NCBI GenBank assembly: GCA_002197995.1
Contig: NGZR01000007.1
Location: forward strand, 1,694,399 to 1,758,398
Length of the DNA stretch: 64,000 nucleotides
Source: Gaeumannomyces sp. JS-464
Taxonomy: Eukaryota > Ascomycota > Sordariomycetes > Magnaporthales > Magnaporthaceae
Reading direction: 5' to 3'
Below are positions 23,542 to 36,772 of this stretch, one piece after another; the first letter of the stretch is position 1; each line of letters starts with the position of its first letter. The position numbers were made by a program, and so were the translations under genes. The notes beneath the pieces are model-generated. The model saw only the letters and a list, made by a program, of their open reading frames with translations. It was not told the DNA's origin and did no database searches.

Positions 23542-26500
23542 ATGAACGGCGGCCCGGCAGGCGGCCCCAAGAGGGGTCCGCCGCACCTGACGCCGCAAGA
23601 GGCACTCGTCAACCACCTGGCCATGCCCGTCCGGCTACCCCAGCAGGTATAGTATAACGGACTACCTATAGAGATCATGAACTCAAAGACTTGCTTACAA
23701 TTCCTCCTCTCTTTTAGCAAGATGCAAGCGTTGCCACAGTCGAGGCCGCGCTCCTGGAGCGCGTCATCCAGGCTGCAAGGACGATGCGTAACAGCAGCCA
23801 CCATCTGTTGTGGGAGTCGGTTGCGCGCTCACTGAAGGCGTCCGCCAACGTGGCGTCCTGCGGCAGGCTGGATAGGTCGGCCTTGGTCAGCGAGCTACGG
23901 CATGTCACCTCGACGGCTTCGTCGGACTTTTTAATCCTCTACGTTCGTGGCCAGAACGCCGCCATCTTCATCTAGTATGAACCGACCCCACCCTCGACGA
24001 CACTAGCTGTCTTAGACATTCTCGTGGATCTAACAGCATACAGCCGCAGCGACCGCAAAGACGTCATATTCGAGATTTTCGAGGCGTCTCCGAAGTCAGA
24101 GAGCGTCCTGGCAGCCGAGGATGTTCTCACATGGGACTTCCCAGGAGCGGCCATCTCGGTGCCCCACGCAAGGTTCACTGACGAGAGCTTCCTCGCCCAG
24201 CTCGCTGAATTCCTCGACACAGCGTCGCACGCCGAGCCAACCAAGGCATTTGCCGCCTCAGCGGTCAAGGCGGGGTCGTCTCATGTCGAGATCCGTGATA
24301 CCCCAGACCCTTCACTGATCTCTTCTATGCTGGCGGCCCTTCTCGAGGCAAACGGCAAGCGGATCGCGCCTGCCGTTCTTCGGAAGAGGGTTCGAGATGA
24401 TGTTTGCTTCTCGACCGGAATGCCTTGGCGACGCCTCCCCCTTTGGCTGATCTTGAGGGTTTGTGTCCGGCGTTTTCTGAGCATTGGCCTCCGCGACGAG
24501 AGAGTTGGCAGGATTGAGTACAAGTTCTTCATTGCGCTTGTCCTGTCAAACCTGCTCGAGGAGGTAGCCAAAACATCGTCGCCTGATCGAGTCTCGCATC
24601 TCAAGGCGAAGCTGTCGATGCGACTTGTCAAGCTTGACACAGACCACAACAACTCACAGGCCGACAACGAACGAGCCTGTTTCGAGAAATTATTCCGAGC
24701 CCTAGAGCCCCTTTTTACGCGGTCAGTCCAGATAGCGTCCGATCACCTAGCGAGCTCCTGGACCGGGTTCGTAATGAGCACGACGAAATCTGTGCCCGAA
24801 CTCCCACGACGTGCGACCGAGGCGGATATGCGGGTGAGTGTTGCCTGGTGTATGTTTTCCTGCTGGACAGGCCTATGCTGACCAATAATGAACCTCTTAA
24901 CTAGATGAATCTTCTGCACAGTGGCGTCTATCTCCATGGCGTCATGGATCGCTGGAGGCAGGCGTGTCGTGGCCTATGTCGACCCTCTACCCGACCGAAT
25001 CTCGACACCAAAGAGCATCTAAGCGACTTCCCAGTCCCGTACTTCACACTCTCCTCTCTGGAACGCAAGGCAGAAGAGCTGTGCGAGAACACGCCGGATA
25101 TCCCAAATGATGCTGCGGCCGACTCTCGCTGCCAATCTCTGTCCAGATTGATACTTGACTATCTGTCCAAGCTGGGAAGCCACTACGACGGCTTTATTGA
25201 GCAGAAGAGCATCGCTATTCTGACTGTGATGGAGCTCGTAAGTCCACATCGCCGTTTCCATCTCCACTCCCCTGACCTGGCATCCACATTCTCTTCTCCC
25301 ATGCCACCTCTTTCCGCCCTGCTTAAGCCACCGCAATTAGTAGAGATGTGCTAATTCTTCTCTAGTGGGTTCAACTTGACTATGCTGCGTGCATTCGATT
25401 TCCCTTATTGACCGACTTCCACCCGCTGTTCGTTCCTTCGTCGCTGAACGTCCTGTACCTGCCTAAGTACGACGACATGGAGAGACTCCGCAGCGTACAA
25501 GTCTATCTCAAGCAGCGCATTGACTCTTGCGCTGAGAGCCATTTCACGATTTTCGAGGACCCTCAGCCCGACTGCTTCGCACACCGATATTTCGATACGG
25601 CGCCGGACTCCGCTCGATTGCAGACGATCCGGGAGGAAATCGCGCGTTATGGGCAGAGGGATCGAAAGCTGAAGGAGCAGGAGTGGGAGCGCAAAAGCCG
25701 CGCCTACGAGCAAATGTCAAAGCAAGTGCAGGTCGGAACCTGCCTGCTTACCGATGGGGACCAGCTGGATGCTTTCGGTCACCCGGTTCCGCCAAGGCAC
25801 CATCCCTCCTGCCCACGATGCCACCTCAGGAAGTCGATGGAGCGCATGCGCATCGAAATTGTCGAGGACCCACTGCCGGAGGACGAAATCATGCAGAAGA
25901 TTGCCATCTTCGAGCTTGGCGCCTTTGCCGGAGCAGCAACCTTCACTACGTACCGAGACACCACGTGGGCCATTGTCTCGCAACTTGCTTCGGTGTCCAA
26001 AGACGAGAGCCCCCCTCCTCGATGCATCATTCGGACCTACGCTGGGCTCACGCCGTTCGCCTCGCAATCTCCCTGCGATATTGTCCTTGCCTCAACCACC
26101 AAGTCATTCCTCGCCACGCATTACCGGATTGTCTCGTTTCCTGTCGCTTTGGAGGATCTCCTCAAGCCTAACGGCCTCCGTTACGCGTACTATGACCAGC
26201 TATCCAAGGTATACCCTGGCCGCAGCTGGATCATCGTGCGCCGCCCGTCTTTTGTGCATCATTGCCTACTCCCATTGGCCAACACGCCATTTTCGGCCAT
26301 TTCCCAAGCCTTCCCTGTGGACAAACCTGGCCCATCGTCATACGACATCATCGCGTCGCAAGCGAGCTGCCCCCAGGGACTCAACATGCACGAGTACCTT
26401 GCTTTCCAAACACTCCTCTCTGGCAGTGGTCGGCGCTGGATCTCTTTGCTCGCCGAGCTTGGTTCCTCAAATCTGAACTTTTCGAGTGAGGCTACCCTTG

Positions 26501-29500
26501 TCCTTGTCCGCTTCGTTGCTCTCCAAGCCGGCCCGCCAGGACAGCCGGAGGATACTCTGAGACTCGTCCATAGGATTCTGCGCGAAGAATCATTCGGCCG
26601 CAAGCTGCTCCAGCAACTTTCTCAGCGACTGACGTCGATCTCAACGAATTGGCGAGAGGTCTTCGTGATGGATACCATTATCACACTGGCTTTGCGACTT
26701 TACGAGCTCACCGACGAACGCTCCCAGACGGTGCACCTCAAGGCCCTTCAACTCCTGGGCTCTGCTAGAGAGACCGCACATGGGTGGATGACTCTCCTGC
26801 GCGAGGAGACGCGGAACGAGAGGGACGCCGACACGGCCCGCCGGACGCAGCAGTACGCCGTGTGGGCGGCGCTGCTATGCCGGAGAACCTTTGCCATCCA
26901 CGAGGATCAGCATACCACCCTGGACACGGAGTCTCTTGGGACGTTTGTGGAGTGTAGCATCACCCTGCAGAACAACCTTCCCGGAAACATCAAGTCTCTC
27001 CCATCGCTTCTCAGGGAGGCTGTCGTGGCCAACTTCAAGCTTGGGCATCGTCTCCAACCCTTGGTATTGCGGTCGATTGAAACGGAGCCAGTTGCTTTCA
27101 TATCTGCTCTTTCCCCGTTTTGGCCGCCGGCGAAAGATTCCGAGCCAGAAATGCTCAAGAATCAGGCCAACAGTCCCAGCTGGGTCTCGTTCGATGTAGC
27201 CATCGCGGCGTCCGAAGATACCAAGGCGCAGATGCAAACTATCAGCTACCACATCACCCAAGGCCTGCTACTTGTGGATGGCGTCCCAGTCGGCAAGCTG
27301 CCCTCGGACCACCAGAAGGATCCTCAATTGACGGCCCTGCTGGGAAATCAGTCATTCTTGACATATTCAAGCTTCCTGCCCGACATGACCTATGTGCTTT
27401 CCATAAAGCCAGAAGGTAAGCGCACTTCCTGTTCCACTTTATTGCTCTCCCATGCCATGTTTCACATCAATGGTCTCCTTCTCCTAGGGCAGGGCTACCC
27501 ATCTTCGCTCCTTCCCCGTCGTCGGTCTTCTCGGCATGCAAAACTCAGTACTTATCAGCACTGTTACGTTAGGTCACGAGATCCACGTCGGACTTCTCAA
27601 CGGCACCTTAGTTGTGCGGGCTCGGAAGAACGGCAAGCTCCTCGAACTGGTCAACAGGAATGTCTTTGGAACGCAAAGCTCTTTCGATCTTCCTGGGCCC
27701 CTCCTCTCCGAATGCTTCCATTGGCTCGATTTGAGGACTGGCATCTTGGAAGTGCGTCCGGCATCTCTACCTTGGTACTCTCGGTCGAGTAATTGGCACC
27801 TCAACTTCAAGACTGGACGCTGCTTCCGGAAACTCCCTATGCCAAACCCACTGAAGCAGCAGATGATGACGAAATTTGGCACCTGTCCGCGCTTTCTAGA
27901 GCATTGGCTCATCAACCCGCACATGCCTCTGTTCCATCGAGTGGCTCGAATCGTTGAGGGAGTCGAGGCACGACAACAAATTATCGTGTGGCAGCCCTCT
28001 GTGAGCCACAGCCTCGAAGTGGAATTACGAGGAGTTCAGCTACGTCTCCATGTCGACAAGAGCAAGCGTCTCTACTGTCGTCAGCTCGATTCTTATATCG
28101 ACCCTTGCCAAAACATCGGCACATGGCACGGCCTTCGTAGCATGCTTGTCTTCAAGCATGTTCAAAGCAATGTCCGGACCGTGCTCGTTCCCCTCGGGAC
28201 CTGAAGGTTGAGCGCACCGGTCCGCATGTGGCCGTATGGGTGGACGATTCGCGTTCGGCCGTGGGCAAATTCGTGGTCAATGAGATGCTAGGGCGGATGG
28301 AATGTGCCCCCGAGCCGACTTTAATCTTGAAGAAGGCTGAGCTGGTCAGTGTCGCGACGCCTTCCACTGATCTGTTTTGAGTGTTCAGTTTTACTAACGA
28401 GTCTGATAACATCCAGCACGCAATGACTTCCTTCGTTCTTCCCGATACTCTGACCGGCCGCACAGGAACCGAAGAGGCCCTCGCCATTCTCATGTCAGGA
28501 GTCGCCCAGCCATGGCAGCCTCTCGGGAAGCCGCACTTGAGCATTCTAAAGTCCCTCACCAGCTTGACGCCCAAGCGCACCTACTACCCCGATGAGTCTA
28601 TCAAGACACTGAAGACCGAGCATTGGAACATCGGTCTGACCCCATCGATCCAACACGAGGACTTCATGCGGGTTGTCGACGGTATCCTGGCCAGGTCGGA
28701 ACGTTTGAGGCAGTTCTTCACTCCTCCACTGCCCGCTTCTTTGGCATTGCCTGGAGCTGGACCGGTTTGTTCGTGGCCACCCGCTGTTATGACTTTGCTT
28801 ACCACATCCTGTCCTACAATCTACAGCCAGCGATCTGTTCTTATCCACCTTGGGACTTCCATTTACTAACACATGCTTTTTGTTATACAGCTCCTACTAG
28901 CCCTGATGATCCTCTGCTAGAACTACAACAAGAGATCAGGAACATGCAGACCGGGAATTCCTGGCATCTAACCTCACGAGCCTCTCTCCGGCGCCGTCGG
29001 CATCACAGACACCTTCCGCTTCATGTATCAGACAAACCTCCCAGAGACAAGGAGTACATTTCTCGGGATCGCGCCACGGTCTCCAACATGGCTTACGCCA
29101 ATGTCCTAGAAATCGTGTCTCTTGTCCGTATATGGCCCCAGAAGATGCAGACAGCACAAAACCTTGCCCGACTGCTGTCGGAGTGCTCATCCATCAAAGG
29201 CTTCGACACCCCCTTCGACAGCGTACTCCTCACGGACCGGATTGGGATGGACGTCGCCCGCCATTGGGGATCACTCGTTGTATCTGCCAAGGCGCAGGCA
29301 GCCGACAAATCTGCCCTGATGTTCCTTTTCGCCGGCGCTTCGTTCCGTTTCGATGCGAAGATGGATCTCATTCGCGCCATCCTCGCATTTGCCATGTACG
29401 AGGAACTTCGGACCCTCCCGCCTCCGGCCTATTCCGAGTTTGAGTGGTTCCGAATCGGCGAGATCCCTACTCTCAGCTGGCTGCTGCCTCTGGTTCGGTC

Positions 29501-32500
29501 ATTTGCCATCCCTCCCCCTAAAAAATGCGGCGTCGGACCAGCTACGGGAGTTCTTGAGCGCGAAGGACCGGCGCAAGCTCAAAGAAGCCGACGCCAAGCA
29601 TGAGAAGCTGGCCCAAGAAGATTGCGACCGAGTCACCAAAATCCTCCTTGCCCAGTGGCCTCGTGCGGCCCCCTCAATCGAGGGCCTCGCTGACTGTGTT
29701 CTAGTGGACCTTAATGGCGCCCTTGAGGCGTTGCGCCCCGAGTGGGCCAGGATGTTCCAAAATCTCGAGCTTTCCAACCACCTGACACTGGTAGAGAGCC
29801 TTCTTCAACAGCGGCAGACCAACGAGCGTTTTGTCTTGCCACCACCGCCCTCGCCTGGTCAGATCTGGACTATGCGAGCTGCTTGCGATGAACTTCCGAG
29901 GCTTAAAGACGATCTTATGCGTCGGCCATTCCACAAGCCCAGCAGACAACAGGGACAGTTCACCTCGCCCACCAGAGCTATCTTTGCCAGCGATCGGTGG
30001 AATCAGGAGCGGAACCAGCAGTTTGGATTCACGGCTCCCATCGACCATCGTGACGGAGATCGTCCGTTCCTAATGGCCCCATCTGGTCCGCGTAACTCTC
30101 GTGGTCTGGATCAGCACGAGGCTGGGCGCCGTGGCACCAGGGCCGTTTCAGAGACCATCGGCGAACTCGAAAACATTGTCCGGACCTCGATGCAGTCTTG
30201 TTCCGGCTCTTTGGTCCGCGAGCAATACGCGCACGAGCTGTTGCACAGCATTGACAGCCTGAAGAGAAGGGGTGCTGAAGATTCGACTCCAAGCTTCCCC
30301 GAGAGTCCGCGCCAGCGAGACACCAAGGCACTTGCTGATGGTGTTCGACAGGCATTTGCGGCCGTTTGCTCTTCGTTTTCGTCTCCTCACGATTGGGCTA
30401 GCGAGAGGAGGATCAGGTGGCTCGAGCGTGGTCTCCTCTGGCCTGTAGTCACGCCCACAACTGTCCTCCAACAAATCGGCTCCATCCACAAGACCACATT
30501 CGGCTCGGGTATGAAGGAGGCCATTATTCGCTACGGCCTAGCCATGACTTCGCTTCAACGTCAGCAGCGTCTGAACCTCCTTGCCAACCGGCCATGGGGA
30601 AAGCCAATGCACCACCAGGACCTTCGGTACAAGGAGGAGCAGCAAAACACGGGTCACTCCAACTGGAACCCTGCGGATTACCCCGACTGGCTGCTTCTAG
30701 AGATTGAGTCTAACTTGCTCATCCGGCCGACCAGATCGACGTGGCCTTGGCGACCATCAGCCCCCGAACTGGCACCAATTCGGTTCTACAGCTCAATATG
30801 GGCCGCGGCAAGACTAGCTGCATCATTCCCATGGTTGCCGCCATCCTCTCCAATGATTCTCTGACGAGGGTCATCGTGCCGAAGGCGCTCCTCCAGCAAA
30901 CAGCACAGCTGCTCCAATCTCGCCTTGGCGGCCTACTGAACAGGGAGCTCGCTCATGTGCCATTCTCCAGGAGGAGCCCGACAGGCGAAGCCAATATCAG
31001 GGCATATGCCTCCCTCCATCGTGACCTGATGAAGAACTCGGGCGTCATGATCTGCCTCCCAGAACATGTCCTTTCTTTTATGCTCAGCGGATTACAGAGG
31101 GTTCTTGACCACAGGTAATGAAGGAAACACCCTTTCTAACGATTAAAAATATGCTAACATGACCCCCAACAGGGTGAACGAGGCTGCCGTGATGGTGAAG
31201 ACACAGACCTGGCTTAAGTCCGTGTGTCGCGACATCCTCGACGAGTCTGATTACACTCTCAGCGCCCGAACACAGCTGATTTATCCTTCCGGCACTCGCA
31301 TCACGCTGGACGGGCATCCACATCGCTGGGTGGTTGCTGAGAAAGTGCTACAACTTGTGGATCTTCATCTCCACTCCCTCGCTGTTACTTTCCCCGACTC
31401 TATCGAAGTAGTCAGACGCCCGAGTGGGGGTTACCCCATCGTCTACTTCTTGCGACGAGATGTCGAGGCCGAGTTGACTCGACGGCTGACTAAAGACATC
31501 TGCCTCGGTAACGGTGGCATCTTGCCGGATGCCGGTCTCACCAGGACTGACCGCCACTGCATCAAGGAATTCATCTCCAGCATCAAGGCCCGGGAGTCAA
31601 CACTGGCTCATATCAGAGGCCTGTGCCCAGACAAACTGCACGTCCGTCAGACCGTGTATCTGCTGCGTGGTCTACTTGTCAATAGGATCTTATTGTCCTG
31701 TTTGCGCAAGAAATGGAACGTGGAGTGAGTCTGACTGATAACTACGGCCCTCGCCCCATCTACCGCTTGTCCATATCATCTACTAACCATCGTTGCAGAT
31801 ATGGCCTTCACCCACAGAGAGACCCGGTCGCAGTCCCATATACTGCCAAGGGGGTCCCGTCCGAGCAGAGCGAATGGGGACACCCAGATTGCTGTGTCTT
31901 GCTCACATGCCTGGCATTCTACTACAACGGAGTTACCCAGACCCAGTTGACACAGGCGCTTGAGCACGTCCTGAAATCTGACGACCCCGCCGCGGCGTAT
32001 GATCGATGGACGCAGACCACGAAGAAATTCCCGGACTCCCTCCGAGAGTGTGAGTACACGCCGCTCTTTTCATCCCATATGCCTCGATTGGGAATGCAAT
32101 GATGCTAATTAGGATTCTAGGGAGCTCCATCAATGTCGACGACCATCTCCAGCTCGAGGCTATCTGGAAGGCCGTCCGCTACAATATAGTTGTTATTGAC
32201 TACTTCCTCAACAACCTCGTGTTTGCACAGCATGCAAAGCAATTCCAGGTCAAGCTGCAGTCGAGCGGATGGGACCTGCCTCTATTCTCGACCAGCATTG
32301 ACGCCCCGGCAGGAAAAGCGCAGTCCCGTGGCACAGCCCGGACATTGACAACCGGCTTCAGCGGGACCAACGACAACCGCACCATGTTACCCCTGAACAT
32401 CAAGCAGCAGGATCTGGATGGTCTCCAGCACACGAACGCCGAAGTGCTGACGTATCTTTTGAGCCACCGAAACCGCCGCTACGAGATAATCCAGAGCACA

Positions 32501-34728
32501 GATGGACGGCGCTTGTCCGAGGACGGCTTTCTGTCCCTACTGGTATACTTCCGAATCCGCATCCTAATCGACGCTGGGGCGCAGATTCTTGAGATGAACA
32601 ATGAGGCTGTCGCCCGGCGGTGGCTGGAGTTGACAGAAGACGCTCCTGCGGCTCTCTATTTCGATGAGAGCAATAAGCCGTGGATGATCTCCCGGCTTGG
32701 GACAAAGACTCCACTCCTCGCGTCTGCTTACGCCGACGACCTAAGCCAGTGTCTTGTCTATCTTGATGAGGCACATACCAGAGGGACGGACCTCAAACTG
32801 CCACCCAAGGCAAAAGGCGCCCTGACCCTAGGGCTTGGACAGTCCAAGGACAAGACGGTGCAGGCGGCCATGCGACTCCGCCAGCTGGGCCAGACCCAGG
32901 CCGTTGTCTGGTTTGCGCCGCCGGAGGTTCACTCAAGCATTCTTGATCTTCAGAAGAAGCCCGCAGGCAGCACGCTGGACAGCAGCGACGTTATCTGCTG
33001 GCTGTTGTCGAATACATGCGACGGGCTAGAGCAGCTTCAGGTACTTACGCGGCAAGGCTTGATCTATTCTCGTCACAGTGCGCTGTGCTAACCATTTTCA
33101 GCCGCTCTATTATGCCCAGGGAATGGACTTCTCCAGGCGGGTTCAGGCTGCCGTGGATAACCCAGGTTTTTTGACTGACCGGCGTCAACGTGAGCGCTAC
33201 GTATCCTGCATTCGTCAGGATGAATCGCAAACCTTGCAAGATCTCTACGAGCCCAAGGCAAAGAACAAACTCCCCGGGCTGAAAGGCGCATCGGAGCCTT
33301 CGATTACTTCGTTTGTCTCCCAGCTCAATTCGCAGAGGGCCACGTTCAAGGACATGGGTCACGCAGTCCATGCTTCGGTGCTGCAAGAGCAAGAGCGCGA
33401 GGTTGCAGTGGAGGTCGCATACGAGGTGGAATCCGTACGCCAGATCAAGAAGCCCCACGCCTGTCGCCGCTCACCTTCCCCGGCCTGCATCGCGACCTGG
33501 AACTGTTTGCACAGACGGGACGCCTAGTCCAACCCTCCGTTTCATGCCGTCGTGCCCTGGCATTCATATCCGAGACGCGCCCCGGACGGATATCAGGTGT
33601 TTCTCGGAAGGGGCCGGGTCGACTGCTGATATCGACCGAATTCCAGAGGTACGTGAGCCATAGCCCTGGGCCTGCAGTCAATTAAGCAAAAATCCGATAC
33701 TAACCGATACTTGTAGGACTGTCAAACAACAACAGTATGACGGCTACCAGAGTGACGGCTGCCTACGGCCTGTCAACTGGATCTTGTGGAGTCAGAGCAC
33801 GGAGACTGCCATTGTCATCATCCCTGAGGAGGCTGAGCTCCTCCTTCCCATCGTCCGCGCCGCTGATTCAACAATATGGATCCTCACATACGCCGCGCCC
33901 GTGACAAGGAAGATGCTTCACTTCAACCGCCTAGACTACTACGCCATTCCCGACCTTCCGAATAATTGGAAAGCTCCTGCGTGGTTGACGGTGGAGCTGG
34001 GAATCTTTGCCGGTCGCCTCTACTTCGAGTGGGACGAATACCCTGTCCTGTGCCAGCTTGTCGGTCTCGATCCTTCCTCCAACTCGCAGGAGGATTGGGA
34101 GGAAGACGGAGGCGGAGACGACGGTGGAGAGAATGGAGCCGTTATCCCCCAGGTGGATGGCACGATGGCCAATCCAGGTCAGGGAAACCAAGGGGCTCTT
34201 AGGAACAAGTCGGCGGCTTTTGCGACCAAGCCGCTGGTGTTTCTCCAAGATTGGCTCGCACTTCGTCGACGCGGCCAGGAATTTGTCCACACTCCCATGG
34301 GACACGTGACACAGAGCAAGCCCCTCCACGCAGAGCACTCCTTCTTCCGCAAAGACGAGGACTCGGAGGAAGCGGCAGCTCGAACTCGGAAGCCGTATGC
34401 GCCAATCACGAAGCGGGTGGTGGCTGTGACGTCGCCCGGGAGCGCCGAGGAGGCATTTGACGGAATAGATGAGATGGTATACGCGCCCGAGGACGACTTC
34501 GACTCGGATGAGGATGAGGAGATCGAGTACCACGAAGACGAGATGTTCACGGCCAGCGATGAGGAGAAGGAGGAGGGTGGCGCGAACGAGCGCCAGGGGC
34601 CGTCTCCAAACGATTCATCTGGTTCCACGGACGTGGTGCCCACTCGTCGCGCTGGAGCCAGTTCTCGGGCGTCCAAGGGTAGGGGCGGTGGTGCTCGGGA
34701 GACGGCGGGTGGCCGACGCGCCCGTTAG
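23542..34728 (+). CDS. Giant DUF6606/DUF3638/DUF3645 protein
   Basis: Begins MNGGPAGGPKRGPPHLTPQE and ends GGRRAR. Introns I can place: 23647-23717, 23975-24049, 24834-24904, 25238-25365, 27416-27487, 28345-28416, 31115-31172, 31725-31798, 32050-32120, 33041-33101, 33649-33716; 28700-28900 probably has one more, ending at TATACAG. Encodes over 3,000 aa. N-terminal DUF6606-like region (HHLLWESVARSL, FEIFEASPKSESV). DUF3638 near 30770 has NSVLQLNMGRGKTSCIIPMV, a P-loop-like motif (usually MGEGKSS). DUF3645 near 32600-32940 has YFDESNKPWM, CLVYLDEAHTRGTDLKLPPK and VVWFAPPEV. The C-terminus is acidic. Family members are often auto-named ubiquitinyl hydrolase, but no activity follows from what I see. 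Frame breaks occur near 27500, 28197, 29520-29525 (A6), 30728 and 33460, all fixable by one base. Confidence 0.85.
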
Positions 34729-35511
34729 GGCGAGGGTTGCAGGTGTCGGACAGGGCCATTTCTTTGGGGAGCCGGCGTGGACAATTTCACGCCCGGATGT
34801 TTTTGTTGTTTTGGGGGCCCGGTCCCTTTTCTTTGGAGTTCACGTTCCATTGTCCTTTCATCCTCCTGTTCCCCTGTTTTTTTGGGACCCTGCCCCCTTT
34901 TCCCCAAAATTCCCCTGCCGTTGGATTTTTGGTTTGTGTTGTCTTGAAATCTCCATTCCGTGTAACGCTAGCGGCCGATACCTCCCTGTCTACGTCAAAT
35001 TACCATGTTTGTCGGATGTAGAGTGGCCTTCTCCATCTGTGCCCAGGGATCTGCGTGAGGTGTCCGTCCGGCTTCTCCCCGAAAAGGTTCTACGAGCCAC
35101 CTCAATTCCACCCTCGGTTAGTGGTAGTTGGAGTCCAAATCACAATGACACCATGGCGGAATGCATCAATGACGTCATTGTGACAAGAGCGGGCGGCCTG
35201 CCCCTGGCGGCGCCTTCCCGGGGCACCTGCCAGGCCATGTGCTACGGACAGCCCGGAAAGACGAGCAAAGAATTTGAGGCACGTCCCCTCGTCCATGCGT
35301 CATAGACACAAATCCAATTGAGGGTCACCATTCGCCTTGTTTATTCGCAGCTGTGCGTTTTCTCGCCTCTCCTCTCCGTTCCACTGCTCCTTCATCCCCC
35401 GCAACACCCGCGCCCTGCTCCCTGACTCAACTTCGCCGATATCTCCTCCTGACGACTTGGCCAATTCATACTAGCCTTGCAGAGAATACCGCACACAAGC
35501 AAGTCGCCGCC
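34729..35511. other. Intergenic region upstream of the mitochondrial protein gene
   Basis: T/C-rich 3' sequence of the giant gene to about 34930, then a promoter region. A short frame 35154-35304 (MAECINDVIVTRAGG…) could be an upstream ORF of about 50 codons in the leader; unproven. Region 35360-35440 is C/T-rich. Confidence 0.45.
35170..35177. promoter_or_regulatory. Perfect CRE palindrome TGACGTCA
   Basis: An exact 8-bp bZIP (ATF/CREB-type) palindrome 335 bp upstream of the ATG at 35512. Presence is certain; function is inferred from the motif. Confidence 0.4.
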
Positions 35512-36772
35512 ATGTTATCCACAAGATTCGCATCGAGGTCCGCGAGGGCCGTTCGCCTGCCCGCCCCCGCCGCCAAGACAAGCCTGCGCCAAGCTCGATT
35601 CCAATCTACCACGTCTGGCGCAAACTCATCGAGCGGTTCATCTTCTTCAACATCCTCCTCCTCCTCCTTTTGCTATCGGCGCAGTGGGTGGTCTCGTGGG
35701 CGCCGCCGCCCTTTATAGCGTCTACCAGTTTACCCCGCCGGCCGCATGGCCAGTCGCGTGAACAAGGCCGCGGGCGAGGCAGAGGCCAAGTACAACGAGG
35801 CCGCCAAAAAGCTCCGCGAGAGGGCCCCGACCTCTGCCGACCAGGCCATCGACTCCATGAAGCGGCTCACTTTGACGTACGCCGCCTGGGTCCCCGGCGG
35901 TCGCGCTTACGTGGAGGCGGCGTTCGCCGACGTCGACAAGATCCGTGAGAAGCACAGCGATGAGGCCGACAAGATCGTCCAGGACGCGTACAAGAATCTA
36001 CAGGACGCCAGCAAGGGCGGCTTTAACCTCGAAGCCGCGTCCAAGGCGTGGGATATTCTCGCCGAAGTGTCGCAGAGGGTGGCCGAGCTGGCCGGGGACG
36101 CGGCAGGAGACGTGCTTGACAACCACCCCAAGCTAAAGGAGAAGCTAGGCGGTAATGTGGATCAGCTCAAGCAGATGGGCGAACAGTACGGTCCGGAGGC
36201 CAAAAAGATGGTGGACGAGACGTGGGCGCAGATGCGCGACATCGTCTCGAGAGGCCTGAGCGCCGAGAACATCGACAAGGCCCGCAAGCTGGTGGAGGAG
36301 AGGATGCAGCAGGTGCAGAAGCTCGGCGACGAGGCCTGGAAGAAGGCCTTCGAGAAGGCCAAGCCCCTGTTCGAGAAGAGTCCGAAGGTGAAGAAGCTCA
36401 ATCGAGGAGAAACGCCGACGCGCTCAAGCAGGGTAACACCAAGGAGCTATTCGACAAGGCGCGCTCCGCCGTGGAGTCAGGAGAGACGGGAGACCTAGAG
36501 AAGTATGTGGGCCAGGCGGTTGACAAGGCAAAGAGGCTTCCGGCGGAGGCAGCAGCGTCATTGGTGGCGGCCTCGAGGAGTACCTCGGCAAGATCCCCAA
36601 CGGCTCCGACATCCTACCCAAGTTGCAGCAGCTGGGCGAGGTTGCGATAAAGCACAAGGAGGAGGGAGAGCAGCTCCTCAAGGAGACGGTGGAGGAGCTC
36701 AAGAAGGTCCTGGAGCAGAAGGCCAAGAAGGCCGAGGAGATTGCGGAGAAGGCCAAGAAGGAGTCGAAGTGA
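35512..36772 (+). CDS. Mitochondrial helical protein, 'calcofluor white hypersensitive' family
   Basis: N-terminus MLSTRFASRSARAVRLPAPA is Arg/Ser/Ala-rich without acids, a typical mitochondrial presequence, followed by a Ser-rich stretch and one membrane segment (AIGAVGGLVGAAALYSVYQF). The rest is long amphipathic helix of LEA/apolipoprotein type: PTSADQAIDSMKRL, AAWVPGGRAYVEAAFADVDK, DQLKQMGEQYGPEAKKMVDE, DKARSAVESGETGDLEKYV, KIPNGSDILPKLQQL, ending KAEEIAEKAKKESK. Order and motifs match the fungal family annotated as calcofluor white hypersensitive protein. The gene has about five one-base breaks (T4 at 35668, near 35744, two near 36401-36412, near 36533); correcting all gives 420 codons, close to the family's usual length. 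Probably inner-membrane-anchored; molecular role unproven. Confidence 0.75.

Noticed and set aside
23300..23545. Short Phe/Ser/Pro-rich ORF before the giant gene
   Set aside because: It is the C/T-rich leader of the DUF3638 gene read as protein.
15150..36772. Reading the frame-broken genes as pseudogenes
   Set aside because: Breaks are single bases at short homopolymers, conserved motifs lie on both sides, and codon totals become whole after correction; assembly error explains this better.
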